Source: Flavobacteriales bacterium | GTDB lineage: Bacteria > Bacteroidota > Bacteroidia > Flavobacteriales_F > PHOS-HE28 | Assembly: GCA_016705955.1 (NCBI GenBank) | Contig: JADJKO010000001.1 | Span: forward strand, 186,001-250,000 | Reading direction: 5' to 3' | Length of the DNA: 64,000 nt | Notes under the pieces: generated by a model | What the model was told of the DNA's origin: nothing | Seen by the model: the letters and a program-made list of their open reading frames with translations, nothing else | The model's database searches: none | Shown: piece by piece, positions 54,259-63,771 of the stretch | How positions within the stretch are numbered: the first letter of the stretch is position 1 | How the letters are laid out: every line of letters starts with the position of its first letter | Position numbers and translations under genes: made by a program

Positions 54259-55203
54259 ATGGTGGCTCGATCAAGGACCCTCATACGTCGCATTCTGCAT
54301 TTTGGGTCCATGGTGGGCATCGGTTTGTCTGGGGCACAAGCGCAATCACCGATCGATGGAGCATTGCCTGATGCTTTGACGAGTCGGACTGCGCGATGTT
54401 GCCTGACCGTGACCACGACGACACTCGTCGTCGGTACGGCGGCCTCCTTCATCGCTTTGGATCGCGCATGGTATTCCGGCTACGACCGCAGTCCGTTCCA
54501 CTTCTTCAATGATGGGGCGGAGTGGTTGCAAATGGACAAGACCGGTCATTTCTTCAGCACATACACTTTGGGAAGTTGGAGCAATGCCATGTTAAGGCAT
54601 TGCGGAATGCAGGAACGGCGCGCCCGGTGGGTCGGTGGGTCGGTGGGCCTGGTCCTGCTCACCGGTGTGGAGATCCTGGATGGGACGTCGGCAGGGTGGG
54701 GGTTTTCCGCTTGGGATATGGTGGCCAATGTGGGCGGCGCATCGCTGTTCATAGGGCAGGACGCCCTTTGGGGAGAACAACGGATCAGACCCAAGCTCTC
54801 TGCGCACTTAACCGATTTCGCGGCCCAGCGACCCGACCTTTTGGGCAGCGGCTTGGCCGACCGGATCCTGAAGGACTATAACGGCTTGACGCTCTGGTTG
54901 AGCGGGAATGTGAACAGTCTCACTGGATGCGATGCCCTCCCTCCGTGGTTGAACGTCGCAGTGGGCTACGGAGCGGAGGGCATGATAACGGCTATGGAAC
55001 CCACGTACCCGGAGACAAGTCCTGCGAATGAACGCTGGTACCGCCAGTTCTACCTATCGCCGGATATCGATCTGACGCGGGTGAAGACGCGATCCAAAGC
55101 GCTGCGAACCGTGTTCTTCGTTCTGAACAGCATCAAGATCCCTGCACCCGCATTGGAGGTCCGGAGCACGGGGAAGGTGGTTGGGCACTGGCTCTATTTC
55201 TGA
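54259..55203 (+). CDS. DUF2279-like exported protein
   Basis: A 314-aa protein. A basic N-terminus (VARSRTLIRRILHFG) leads to a hydrophobic segment and QAQS, a likely signal peptide. A further hydrophobic stretch (LVVGTAASFIAL) is followed by MDKTGHFFSTYTLGSW and DGTSAGWGFSAWDMVANVGG, which match my memory of the DUF2279 (YfiM-like) family. The role is unknown; members are thought to be membrane or periplasmic. Divergent from the FG-GAP gene; its stop overlaps the convergent NUDIX gene by 10 nt. Confidence 0.65.
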   Translation: MVARSRTLIRRILHFGSMVGIGLSGAQAQSPIDGALPDALTSRTARCCLTVTTTTLVVGTAASFIALDRAWYSGYDRSPFHFFNDGAEWLQMDKTGHFFSTYTLGSWSNAMLRHCGMQERRARWVGGSVGLVLLTGVEILDGTSAGWGFSAWDMVANVGGASLFIGQDALWGEQRIRPKLSAHLTDFAAQRPDLLGSGLADRILKDYNGLTLWLSGNVNSLTGCDALPPWLNVAVGYGAEGMITAMEPTYPETSPANERWYRQFYLSPDIDLTRVKTRSKALRTVFFVLNSIKIPAPALEVRSTGKVVGHWLYF

Positions 55204-55760
55204 CCGGGCAATAGGCCGTTCACGCGCAGGTACTCCACTTTGAGGACAGCGGCTACAGTAAGGCTATCCCGAGCCTCCCCGCGCAGGACCATCCCGAGCA
55301 ATTCGCTGAACGGAAGCTTGCTCAGGACCAACTCCTCATTGTGATCCGGTTCAGGTTCGTGGAATTCGAGATCCTGTGCGAGGTAAAGAATGGCCACTTC
55401 ATCACTCGCCGAATTGCTCAGGTCCATTTGAAGGATCTCCGTCCAGATCCCTGCTATGATCCCCGCCTCTTCACGCAATTCGCGTTGGGCGCTGACCAAG
55501 GGAGGTAGGTCGCGCTCGCCGCCTCCTTCGGGGATCTCCCAACTGTAGGCCTTGATCGGATACCGGTACTGCCCCACGATCCACGTGTTCATCTCCGCGT
55601 CAAGCGGAATGATCCCTACCGCTAGATTCTTGAAGTGGATCACACCATAGATCCCGGGCGTCCCGCTGGGGTCGATCACATCGTGATGGCTCACGCTGAT
55701 CCACGGCGTGGAATAGCGCTCCTCCTCCTTCAGGGTCCTCCACGGTCCGCGCTCCTCCAT
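55194..55760 (-). CDS. NUDIX hydrolase (ADP-ribose pyrophosphatase-like)
   Basis: A 188-aa NUDIX enzyme. The NUDIX box is visible as EGGGERDLPPLVSAQRELREEAGI, close to the G-x5-E-x7-R-E-U-x-E-E-x-G-U consensus (with a slightly lengthened spacing after the first Gly). The preceding WIVGQYRYPIKAYSWEIPEGG is typical of ADP-ribose pyrophosphatases. The ATG at 55760 (MEERGPWRTL) is the sensible start; the frame is open far upstream. It lies 11 nt after the TonB-C gene, so co-transcription is likely. Probable housecleaning of nucleoside diphosphate derivatives. Confidence 0.88.
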   Translation of the reverse strand: MEERGPWRTLKEEERYSTPWISVSHHDVIDPSGTPGIYGVIHFKNLAVGIIPLDAEMNTWIVGQYRYPIKAYSWEIPEGGGERDLPPLVSAQRELREEAGIIAGIWTEILQMDLSNSASDEVAILYLAQDLEFHEPEPDHNEELVLSKLPFSELLGMVLRGEARDSLTVAAVLKVEYLRVNGLLPGQK

Positions 55761-55771
55761 CAACTTCTTGA

Positions 55772-56548
55772 CTAGCGTCCTTGCTTGGGTAAGGTGAACC
55801 GGATGCTCACCTGCATCTGGCTGCGTGTGCGATGGCCGTGCATCACTCCGGGTTGCCACGCGATCCGGTACATCAGGCGCATGGCCTCCTCGGTGCATCC
55901 ACCGCCGACTGCTTGTGATGCGTGCATGTTCGAGATGCACCCGGACGGTTCCACCACGAAATCAAGGGTCACGACCCCCTCCAAGCTGTACCGGAAGGCC
56001 TCGCCTGGATACCGCAACTCATGGGCGAGGTAGGTGGGTAGTCCTCGTAGCCCACCGGGCACTTGTGGCGCCACCTGTTCATCCAACTGTTTGGCGGATC
56101 GGACAACAAGCGAAGTATCGACCGGTAGATCGAACACTTTTCCCGTGCGCTCATGCCGCCCCTTTACCCAGCGCTTGTATTTGCCAGGATCGAAGGGTAC
56201 CGATATGTAGTTCTCCTTTCCTGAGCACGCTTCACCGGGGGTGGCAGGTAGCCAGATCACCTGATGCATCACACGCAAGGCTTCCGCATCACACTCCGGG
56301 CACAACGACCGGCCTATGACCACGGATAGGGTGCGTCCGCTCGGATCAAGAAAGGTGGTCACCACTACTTCACCTTTGATCCCCGCCTCCAAGGCCACAG
56401 CCGGATAATTCAATTCCTGTTCGAATAGACGTTCCAAACCGGCGGCGCCACCGATCGGAATGCAGTTCCCGTCCGTTTGCCCTAAGAGCATTGGGCCGGC
56501 AGTGATCAAGATCAACAGATGTATCAGTCGAAGCATTCGAGCGATCAT
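55772..56548 (-). CDS. protein with two TonB C-terminal-like domains
   Basis: A 258-aa exported protein with a signal sequence (LIHLLILITAGPMLLGQ). Two TonB_C-like units follow: about 30-110 (LNYPAVALEAGIKGEVVVTTFLDPSGRTL ... DAEALRVM) and about 170-255 (LRYPGEAFRYSLEGVVTLDFVVEPSGCIS ... EEAMRLM). Each has the P-x4-E/A...G-x-V-x3-F-x3-P-x-G pattern. The N-terminal membrane anchor with Pro-rich spacer of true TonB is missing, so energy transduction is uncertain. The ATG at 56548 is chosen for its signal peptide; an alternative is 56536. Divergent from the Smr gene. Confidence 0.75.
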   Translation of the reverse strand: MIARMLRLIHLLILITAGPMLLGQTDGNCIPIGGAAGLERLFEQELNYPAVALEAGIKGEVVVTTFLDPSGRTLSVVIGRSLCPECDAEALRVMHQVIWLPATPGEACSGKENYISVPFDPGKYKRWVKGRHERTGKVFDLPVDTSLVVRSAKQLDEQVAPQVPGGLRGLPTYLAHELRYPGEAFRYSLEGVVTLDFVVEPSGCISNMHASQAVGGGCTEEAMRLMYRIAWQPGVMHGHRTRSQMQVSIRFTLPKQGR

Positions 56549-56555
56549 GGGACCG

Positions 56556-56563
56556 TAAATTTG
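56556..56563 (+). promoter_or_regulatory. -7 box (TAAATTTG) of the Smr gene
   Basis: Perfect TAnnTTTG, 4 nt before the ATG at 56568. Confidence 0.5.
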
Positions 56564-56567
56564 GCGC

Positions 56568-57143
56568 ATGTCCGCGGTAAAGTTGCAACAAGGTGATCGC
56601 GTCTCCTTCAGGGATGAGGTGGGCGGAGCGATCGTTCTGCGCAGTGGACGACCCGGACATGTGGTCATCCGCACCGATGACGGCTTCGAATTCGAACGAC
56701 TCGAGAAGCACTTGGTAAAAGTGGAAGAAGCCGAGCGACAGGCGCATTTCCGGTTCAGTGATCACCAAGCCGGAATGATCGCGGCGAGCGACATGGCGCA
56801 ACGAAAGCGGTCGGCCATACGTCCCGGTAAAACGCTGAAGAGGCCGGATGATGGTGGCGTGGCGGAGGTGGATCTGCACTTGCACGAGTTGGTGGAGGAT
56901 GAATCGTCGATGAGCCATGGGGAGAAACTGGAGTTCCAACTGCGTTATTTCGAGCGTGCGCTGGAATCCGCGATCCGCGATGGAAAGCGAAAGCTCATCG
57001 TGATCCATGGTGTGGGCGAGGGCGTGCTGCGCGAAGAAGTGCGGCGCATGTTGCAGTACTACGATGGCGTCCAGTTCAGCGATGCTGAAATGGGCCGCTA
57101 TGGTGCCGGTGCCACGGAGGTGCGTATCCTTCGCCACCGATAG
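56568..57143 (+). CDS. Smr-domain protein (DUF2027/MutS2-like)
   Basis: A 191-aa protein. An N-terminal beta-barrel-like part (LQQGDRVSFRDEVGGAIVLR) resembles DUF2027. The Smr domain at about 98-190 has VDLHLHELV, the conserved IHGVGEGVLREEVRRML and GATEVRI. Smr domains nick or bind DNA/RNA; in MutS2 relatives they act on branched DNA or collided ribosomes. The specific role is not readable. The ATG follows a perfect promoter box by 4 nt. The RNase P RNA begins 14 nt after its stop. Confidence 0.85.
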   Translation: MSAVKLQQGDRVSFRDEVGGAIVLRSGRPGHVVIRTDDGFEFERLEKHLVKVEEAERQAHFRFSDHQAGMIAASDMAQRKRSAIRPGKTLKRPDDGGVAEVDLHLHELVEDESSMSHGEKLEFQLRYFERALESAIRDGKRKLIVIHGVGEGVLREEVRRMLQYYDGVQFSDAEMGRYGAGATEVRILRHR

Positions 57144-57157
57144 TTGTTCTTTGATAT

Positions 57158-57552
57158 CCTGTGCATCGCTCCATCGCCGTCCGCCGTAAGGCGGATGGAG
57201 GAAAGTCCGGGCAGCATAGGGCACTGTGCTTCCTAACGGGAAGGGGCGCCACTGGGAACGGTGGCGTTACGGAAAGTGCCGCAGAAAGGGAGACCGCCGA
57301 ACCACCGCAAGGTGGTGGCAAGGGTGAAAAGGTGGGGTAAGAGCCCACCAGCATCGGTGGCAACACCAGTGGCTTGGTAAACCCCACGGGCTGAAAGACC
57401 ATGTATACCGGGGTTCCGCCGTAAGGCGGATAAGGGCGGCTCGCCCGATCCCGGAGGGTAGGTCGATAGAGGTCGTGGTGAGCGGTAGGACCAGATAGAT
57501 GATGGGGACCGGCCGCAAGGCTGGAACAGGACCCGGCTTACAGATGCACAGG
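57158..57552 (+). ncRNA. rnpB: RNase P RNA (class A)
   Basis: The catalytic RNA that trims tRNA 5' ends. The conserved P4 region GGAGGAAAGTCCGGGC starts at about 57198, the CR-type segments AGAGCCCACCAG and GGTAAACCCCACGGG follow, and the 3' signature ACAGGACCCGGCTTACAG lies at 57527-57544. The ends pair exactly as helix P1: CCTGTGCATC (57158-57167) with GATGCACAGG (57543-57552). Length is about 395 nt, normal for class A. A strong terminator follows. No good promoter box lies in the 14 nt before it, so the promoter may be inside the Smr gene. Confidence 0.96.
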
Positions 57553-57560
57553 AACTTTAC

Positions 57561-57611
57561 GAAAGGCCTTCACGGAGCGCGAGCTCGCGGTGAGGGCCTT
57601 TCACCTTTTTT
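57561..57611 (+). terminator. intrinsic terminator of rnpB
   Basis: GAAAGGCC-T-TCAC pairs with GTGA-G-GGCCTTTC around a GC-rich inner hairpin, followed by ACCTTTTTT. Confidence 0.8.
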
Positions 57612-57656
57612 AGGGCCGTTGATCATGGTACGATGATCGCCAACACGATGCCCCGA

Positions 57657-57664
57657 TACCTTTG
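57657..57664 (+). promoter_or_regulatory. -7 box (TACCTTTG) of the CarboxypepD_reg-like gene
   Basis: Perfect TAnnTTTG, 4 nt before the ATG at 57669; decides this start over the upstream in-frame ATGs at 57633 and 57648. Confidence 0.5.
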
Positions 57665-57668
57665 GCGC

Positions 57669-58385
57669 ATGCTCCGTTGGCTCTGCACTTCCTTCTTTGT
57701 GGTCATCGCGGAACTCGCGGTGCTGGCACAGGGTGAAGTGACGATCCATGGCCGCGTCATCTCTTCTGCCGGTGATGTACGCTATGATCTGATGATCGTG
57801 AATCGTCGCTCGCGCTCCGGCACATTCGGCAATGCCGATGGCACTTTCACCGTACAGGCGTTGAGGACGGACACGATCCTGATCGGGTCGGTCGGGTACC
57901 GCACGGCAAGCATCAGTATGGCGGACAGCGTTGCGAAGGACGCTTATCACATCACGATCCGGCTGCTGCCTTTGCAAGTGCAATTAGCCGAAGTGGAAGT
58001 GTTGAGCAAGCGAACGTTGCAGCAGATCCAACGGGACATCGACAAGCTCGGGTACCGCGAAAGCGATTATCGGATCAGTCGCGTGGATGCACTCCAAAGC
58101 CCGATCACGTTCCTGTACGAGGAGTTCAGTCGTCGGGAGCGCAGCAAGCGCATGGTCGCGGAAATGCGGAATGAGGACCGCAAACGCGCGCTGTTGCGTG
58201 AATTGCTCCAACAGTATGTGGAGTACGACATCATCAACCTGAGCGATGAAGCCTTCGATGACTTCATCGACTTCTGCGAGGTGCCGGATGCCGTGATCCG
58301 CGGGCTCACGCAATATGAGTTCCTGCTGTACGTGAAGAAGAAGTACGAGCTCTACGCGAGCCTTGGTCCGACCCGCCGTCACTGA
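57669..58385 (+). CDS. exported CarboxypepD_reg-like domain protein
   Basis: A 238-aa exported protein. After the signal peptide (WLCTSFFVVIAELAVLAQ), residues ~20-110 form a carboxypeptidase-regulatory-like beta sandwich: VTIHGRVISSAGDVRYDLMIVN, GTFGNADGTFTVQALRTDTILIGSVGYRT. The rest is helical and charged with the segment LSKRTLQQIQRDIDKLGY and no known enzyme motif. Proteins of this form are common in Bacteroidota and act at the outer membrane, but the role is unknown. The next gene starts 8 nt later and probably shares the transcript. Confidence 0.7.
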   Translation: MLRWLCTSFFVVIAELAVLAQGEVTIHGRVISSAGDVRYDLMIVNRRSRSGTFGNADGTFTVQALRTDTILIGSVGYRTASISMADSVAKDAYHITIRLLPLQVQLAEVEVLSKRTLQQIQRDIDKLGYRESDYRISRVDALQSPITFLYEEFSRRERSKRMVAEMRNEDRKRALLRELLQQYVEYDIINLSDEAFDDFIDFCEVPDAVIRGLTQYEFLLYVKKKYELYASLGPTRRH

Positions 58386-58393
58386 TCGCACTC

Positions 58394-59335
58394 ATGCGCG
58401 TGCTGCGATCCGTCGTTCTCAGTGCATTCATCGCTCCGCTCGTGATATCGGCGCAGGAGGATGTGATCAAACAGGTCCAGTTACCGGAATTCGTGGTGAG
58501 CGGGAATGCGAAAGGATTCGACCTACAGAGTTTCATGACGCAGGTGATGAACGATACCACGTTCTACCATGCCTTCTTGAATACCCGGTTCCATCAGTAC
58601 CATGTGCGCTCGGCTTTGGCGGTCCGGAACAAAAAGGAACGCGAGACCGCGACGCTATTCCGCCGAGGCCGACTGGTCCGTGATGGCAAGTTTGCCGACC
58701 TGGTCCTGGATTCCGTTTCGGAAGGCGGTCGGCTTCGTGAGCGCGACGGCGACATGCGTTACCTCACTGCGGAGATGTATGATGACGTCTTCTTTCCCAA
58801 GGGTCGTTATGTGGCAAGCAACCGGATCGCGGATCGAACACTGGAATTGGACAAGTCTTCACGCTTCGAGAAGTACAAGAGCGAACTGAAGAAATTCATG
58901 TTCAACCCTGGACAGGAGATCGCGAGCGTGCCCATGATCGGCGATAAGCTCGACCTCTTCGATCCGGAACTGGTGCCGTACTACGACTATGTATTGAACA
59001 CCGACCACCGCAACGGCAGGATGTGCTGGTCGTTCACCGCCGTGGCCAAGGACAGTGTCAACGGAAAGCGCGCGGATGAGGACGACACCGTGATCAAGCG
59101 TATGGTCACGTGGTTCGATATGGAGACGATGCAAGTACTGGCGCGTGAGTATCGGATCGCGCACCGTTCGCTCTTCCTCGATTTCGACATCACCATTCGC
59201 GTGGACAACACCGTGGTGGACGGCGAACTTGTGCCGGTCCGTGTGGACTACCGGGGCGATTGGGACATCCCCTTCAAGAGCCGCGAGATCGTGGCCTTCC
59301 GACTGGACTACAGCGATTGGCGTCTGACGCCTTAG
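58394..59335 (+). CDS. exported protein of unknown function
   Basis: A 313-aa product with a signal peptide (VVLSAFIAPLVISAQ). The mature part is beta-rich with LPEFVVSGNAKGFDLQSFMTQ near the start and a C-terminal WFDMETMQVLAREYRIAHRS...FDITIRVDNTVVDGELVPVRV, patterns that recall uncharacterised Bacteroidota envelope proteins. It is 8 nt downstream of the CarboxypepD_reg-like gene, suggesting a two-gene unit. Its stop overlaps the convergent trxB stop region by 4 nt. I do not recognise the family. Confidence 0.6.
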   Translation: MRVLRSVVLSAFIAPLVISAQEDVIKQVQLPEFVVSGNAKGFDLQSFMTQVMNDTTFYHAFLNTRFHQYHVRSALAVRNKKERETATLFRRGRLVRDGKFADLVLDSVSEGGRLRERDGDMRYLTAEMYDDVFFPKGRYVASNRIADRTLELDKSSRFEKYKSELKKFMFNPGQEIASVPMIGDKLDLFDPELVPYYDYVLNTDHRNGRMCWSFTAVAKDSVNGKRADEDDTVIKRMVTWFDMETMQVLAREYRIAHRSLFLDFDITIRVDNTVVDGELVPVRVDYRGDWDIPFKSREIVAFRLDYSDWRLTP

Positions 59336-60282
59336 TGCTTCCCCTGTGCAGCCAGGTACCGCTCTGCGTCCAATGCGGCCATGCAACCACTTCCCGCCGA
59401 GGTCACCGCTTGGCGGTAGAACCGATCGGCGGCATCACCGGCCACGAACACGCCGGGGATCTTCGTTGAGGTGCGGTCCGGGTCGTGCTTCAGGTAACCG
59501 GTCTCGTCCATGTCCAACCAACCTTTGAAGAGTTCGGTGGCCGGAGTATGTCCGATCGCGAGGAATAGTCCTGTCACGTCGAGCTTGCCTTTCGCACCGG
59601 TCTTGTTGTTCACGATGGAGATCCCTTCCACGCGATCCGAGCCGAGCACATCCTCCACTTCGGTGTTGTACAGCACTTCGATGTTCGAGGTGTTCTCCAC
59701 GCGATGCACCATGGCCTTGCTGGCCCGGAACTCACCACGCCGCACCAACATGTACACCTTAGGGCAGAGCTTGGAGAGGTAGGTGGCCTCTTCACATGCG
59801 CTATCACCGGCACCGATAAGTGCCACGGTTTGCCCTTTGTAGAAGAATCCGTCGCAAACCGCACAGGCGGTTACACCACCGCCGATGTCACGGAGCCGTG
59901 TTTCGTTCGGTAAGCCCAGCCACTTCGCGCTTGCCCCGGTGCTGATGATGATCGTATCCGCGTGGATCTCCGTCTTCTCATCCACCCACGCTTTGTGTAC
60001 GGGTCCGGTCAGGTCCACTTTGGTCACCCAGCCGTGGCGAACATCCGTTTCGAATCGCTCGGCCTGCTTCTTCAGGTCCTCCATCATCTCCGGCCCGGTA
60101 CGCCCATTCGGATAACCCGGATAGTTGTCCACCTCCGTGGTCTGCGTCAACTGGCCACCGGGCAGCGGGCCTTCGTACAGCACTGGTTTCAGGTCGGCGC
60201 GTGCGGCGTAAATGGCAGCGGAGTAACCAGCGGGTCCTGATCCGATGATCAGGCATTTCACATGTTCGGGTGTGTTGGACAT
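59332..60282 (-). CDS. trxB: thioredoxin-disulfide reductase
   Basis: An FAD/NADPH flavoprotein of 316 aa that keeps thioredoxin reduced. The FAD motif is LIIGSGPAGYSAAIYAARA, the redox pair CAVC (Cys about 140 and 143) lies in TACAVCDGFFYKG, the NADPH motif is LIGAGDSACEEA and the C-terminal FAD site GVFVAGDAADRFYRQAVTSAGSGCMAA. The ATG at 60282 (MSNTPEHVK) lies 18 nt downstream of a perfect promoter box; the longer frame to 60303 would place the start almost in that box. Confidence 0.96.
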   Translation of the reverse strand: MSNTPEHVKCLIIGSGPAGYSAAIYAARADLKPVLYEGPLPGGQLTQTTEVDNYPGYPNGRTGPEMMEDLKKQAERFETDVRHGWVTKVDLTGPVHKAWVDEKTEIHADTIIISTGASAKWLGLPNETRLRDIGGGVTACAVCDGFFYKGQTVALIGAGDSACEEATYLSKLCPKVYMLVRRGEFRASKAMVHRVENTSNIEVLYNTEVEDVLGSDRVEGISIVNNKTGAKGKLDVTGLFLAIGHTPATELFKGWLDMDETGYLKHDPDRTSTKIPGVFVAGDAADRFYRQAVTSAGSGCMAALDAERYLAAQGKH

Positions 60283-60300
60283 TGTCTGTTTATCGGGTCG

Positions 60301-60308
60301 CAAATGTA
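60301..60308 (-). promoter_or_regulatory. -7 box (TACATTTG) of trxB
   Basis: Perfect TAnnTTTG, 18 nt upstream of the ATG at 60282. Confidence 0.5.
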
Positions 60309-60365
60309 GCCGAGGTGGCCGTGCTCATATCGAACAACGGTCAGGTGGAACAGTACACCGGAGTG

Positions 60366-61329
60366 CTACGGACCACAGATCACCGTGTCCAACCGACTGC
60401 CATAACCTGCCCACACACCAAGCCCACCGTTGATGTTGCTCATCACGTTGGCCGGACTGCTGAACATATCGCCCTGTGAGGTGACGTTGTTGCTGAAGGA
60501 TTCATAAAAGCGGTTCTCCGGCAAACCGATGCTCGAGAATTTCACCACCACGGTGTCACCCATTTTGAAGTAGCCCGACTCTTCGTTGTTATCATCATCG
60601 GCGCTGCTGAAGGCCACTTTCCCTCGGTTATACGCGAAGTCGAAGCGCAGGCCGTTGACGTAGCGATCATCGAAGGTGGAGAACAGGGGTGCCACGAAGC
60701 TGGCGTCCTTGGCATCACCATCGGATCCTGCATTGATCCGCTTCGCCATCCAACGGTAAGCGTTCCCGGCGGTATCCGGATCGGAAATCGTGCCCCAGAG
60801 GAATCCGAGCGTGTCGTCATCGGGGCGTTGATCGGCCAACTTGAACCACACCGAATCCAACGGAATACCAAAAGGAACCTTGGTCGTACTGGTCAGCGTC
60901 CTGCCGTCCGTGATCACGGTGAGCGAATAAGAGCGTCCTTCCATACCGACCATCGTACCACCGAGGTCGGTCCAAGCGCAGATGTCGATCTGGCGCAGAA
61001 GGTCGACACTCGATCCCTGTTGCTGCTGCGGCGGCGATCAACTGGTCCTCGGTCAGCTGTGAACTGCACACTCGATCCAGCGTGTCCGTGACGATCCCAT
61101 CACTTACGATCACGGTCGCACTTGTGATGTAGAGGCTCGCGAGTCCACTGATGGTCGTGGGTTCGAAGAAGCTCTGCGTCCGGCTCAATAGCACGATCGG
61201 TACCTGTCCCGTCTCGATCACACCTTCCACTACCACTTTGCTCGGCGTGGTTGGAAGTTCCACAGTGATCTCCTTCTCGCAGGAGATCAGCACGGCTGCA
61301 GTGATGATGAAGAGTGGAAGTCGCTTCAT
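60366..61329 (-). CDS. DUF4249 lipoprotein (frameshifted)
   Basis: The N-terminal frame starts with a lipoprotein signal (MKRLPLFIITAAVLISCEKE) and runs to about residue 107 (AAAAATGI). The C-terminal frame continues the family pattern: ICAWTDLGGTMVGMEGRSYSLTV ... ADQRPDDDTLGF ... NNVTSQGDMFSSPANVMSNINGGLGVWAGYG. The two parts are joined by a one-base frame change between about 61001 and 61017. DUF4249 proteins are outer-membrane lipoproteins that accompany SusC/TonB-type receptors. Its start overlaps the receptor stop by one base (TGATG), so the pair is co-translated. An assembly error is as likely as true decay. Confidence 0.8.
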
Positions 61330-63753
61330 CAGAATTTGAAGTTCCATGTGATGGAGGGGAGGATGGAGAACAAGGAGACCTGCTTCGCCACGACCTTAAA
61401 GGTGCCCTCACTCGGAACGCCATCGGCGCCGAAATAGATGAAATACGGGTTGCGCCGGTTGTAGGCGTTGTACAGCCCGAAGGTCCAGCTGCTTCGCCAA
61501 CTGCGTAGGACCTCCTTTTCCTCGCCGGTCAGCGGATCCTTCACCGTCCGGTATCCCTTGTTCATGAGGGTAGCGCTGAGATCCAAACGGTGGTAGGGCG
61601 CCATGCGGTATCCATTGCGTTCGGTGTATTCGCTCACGAGTTGGCCCTCGATGAAGTAGCGGTTCACGGGGAGTGTGACGGCTTGGCCCGTGGAGTACAC
61701 GAACGTGGCACCGAAGCTCCAGCGCTTGTCGCGGTCGTAGGCAAGCACCACGCTCAGGTCGTTCCGGCGATCCCAACGACTTGGGAATTCGCGACCCTCG
61801 TTGATGTCCGGGAACTGGCGCATGGTCTTGCTCCAGGTGTAGCCGAGCCAACCGTTCACCTTTCCGGTGCGACGCTTCACGAAGAACTCCGCGCCGTAGC
61901 TGTACCCATCACCGAAGACCAACTGGGCATCGTAGTTCGTGTTGCCGTTGCCTTGTGGTTGCGCGCCTTCGGCGTATTCGATCAGGTTCTTGAAATCCTT
62001 GTAGTACACTTCAACGGATGCTTCGACCACATCCTCGAAGAGATCCTGGAAATATCCGGCGGAGTATTGTGTCCCGATCTGTGGCTTCACTTTCGAACTG
62101 CTGGGGATCCATACATCCGTGGGCAGTGCGATGCTACTGAAGCTGGCCAAGTGTACGTACTGCTGACCCCGGTTGAAGGAGGCCTTCACACTACTGTTCG
62201 GTCCGAGGGTGTAGCGGGCGCTCAACCTCGGTTCCAATGCCATGTATGATGAGATGTGTTTGCCGGGTGCTATGGCCTCTTCGTCAACGGATCGGCCGCG
62301 GTCATCCAGTTGGAACAAAGTGTACGGACCGACGTGATCAAAGCGCGTCAATCGCAGACCGACATTGACGCGAAGGAGGTCGGTCACGTCGAAGTCGTCC
62401 ATCACGTAGAGCGCACTCTCATGCGCGTGCAGTTTTGGCGGTGTGGTGATGTCGAACTCGGTATCGCCGCTGCTCACCTCCACCGTGCTGGTGGTGTACA
62501 CATGGTAGATGTACTGCCCTCCGTATTTCAAGTGATGACGTGCGTTGGGATAGTGGGCCAGATCCACCTTCATCCCGTAATCCTTGATGCCGCTGAAGAG
62601 TTTGAAGGCGAACTGGTCCTGCTTGGCATCGAATGCGAAGGAGTAATCACTGAACGTCGCCGTGGTGTTCAGGAAGAGTTTCGGACCGAAGACGTGGTTC
62701 CAGCGTGCGCTCACCGTGGTATTGCCCCATGGGATCTTGAAGGCCGGGTCTCCGGAATTCGAACCAGCGAATGTGAAGACATCCCGCCCGAAGTACCCGC
62801 TGAGGAAGACGCGGTCCTTGTCGCTGAACTTGTAATTCGCCTTGGCGTTGAGGTCGTAGAAGTAGTAGCCGGCCCCACTGAAATTCGGCGAGTCCTTCAG
62901 GAATGGTTTCGTGAGGATGTCGATGTAGGTCCTTCGTCCGCTGACGATGAAGGAACCGCGATCCTTCACGATCGGGCCCTCGAATGTGAGGCGCGAACTG
63001 ATCAAGCCGATCCCGCCTTGACCATGGAAGCCCTTGTTGTTGCCTTCCTTCATGGTGATGTCCAGCACGGAGGAGATACGGCCGCCATAATTCGCAGGCA
63101 TGCCTCCTTTGATCAGCTCGATGTTCTTCACGGCATCGGCATTGAACACACTGAAGAAGCCGAAGAGATGGCTGGCATTGTACACCGTAGCATTGTCCAA
63201 GAGGATCAGGTTCTGGTCAGGGCCTCCGCCACGCACATAGAAACCGCTGTTGCCTTCGCCGTTGCTCTTCACGCCCGGCAGGAACTGGATCGTCTTCAGG
63301 ATGTCCACTTCGCCTAGCAAGGCGGGCAAGGTGCTCAGGCGCTGCACGTCAAGGTCCACGGTACCCATCTGCGTTCCTTGCGTATTCTCCTTCTCCTTTT
63401 CCGCGATCACTTCGAATTCACGCGCTTGGATCACCTTCGGCTGTGCCTCGATGTTCAGTTTCAGGCTCGATCTTGAGATCCACCGTCTGGACGAAGTCCT
63501 CATATCCCACGTAGCTCATGACCAGCGTATGCTTGCCAGGCTCCAGATTCAGGACGTAGTAACCATAGACGTTCGTGGCAGCACCGCGCAATGTCTCCTT
63601 CACATACACGTTCGCACCGATCAATGCTTCCCCGTTGGAGACATCCTTCACATAACCGCTGATCGTCACCGTGCTTTGCGCGTGTGCGATCGAACAGGCA
63701 AACGAAACCGCCACGACGACCGTGGCTCCGACAATGGATCGAATCTTCCTCAT
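61329..63753 (-). CDS. TonB-dependent outer-membrane receptor (frameshifted near N-terminus)
   Basis: A receptor of about 808 residues for uptake of an unknown ligand. The first frame (from 63753) has a signal peptide (VVVAVSFACSIAHAQ) and a CarboxypepD_reg-like domain (VTISGYVKDVSNGEALIGANVYVKE ... SYVGYEDFVQTVDL). At 63466 (plus strand) an extra base shifts the frame; removing it restores DLKIDLKLNIEAQPKVIQ and the plug domain (PALLGEVDILKTIQFLPGVKSNGEG ... FYVRGGGPDQNLILLDNATV). The barrel ends in ITWNFKF, an aromatic terminus. It is coupled to the DUF4249 gene. Confidence 0.88.
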
Positions 63754-63763
63754 TTGTGCGCTG

Positions 63764-63771
63764 CAAAGCTA
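63764..63771 (-). promoter_or_regulatory. -7 box (TAGCTTTG) of the receptor operon
   Basis: Perfect TAnnTTTG, 10 nt before the ATG at 63753. No gene is convincing in 63772-63992. Confidence 0.5.

Noticed and set aside
55772..56548. A genuine TonB energy transducer
   Set aside because: It lacks the N-terminal inner-membrane anchor followed by a Pro-rich spacer; it has two TonB_C-like units after a signal peptide instead.
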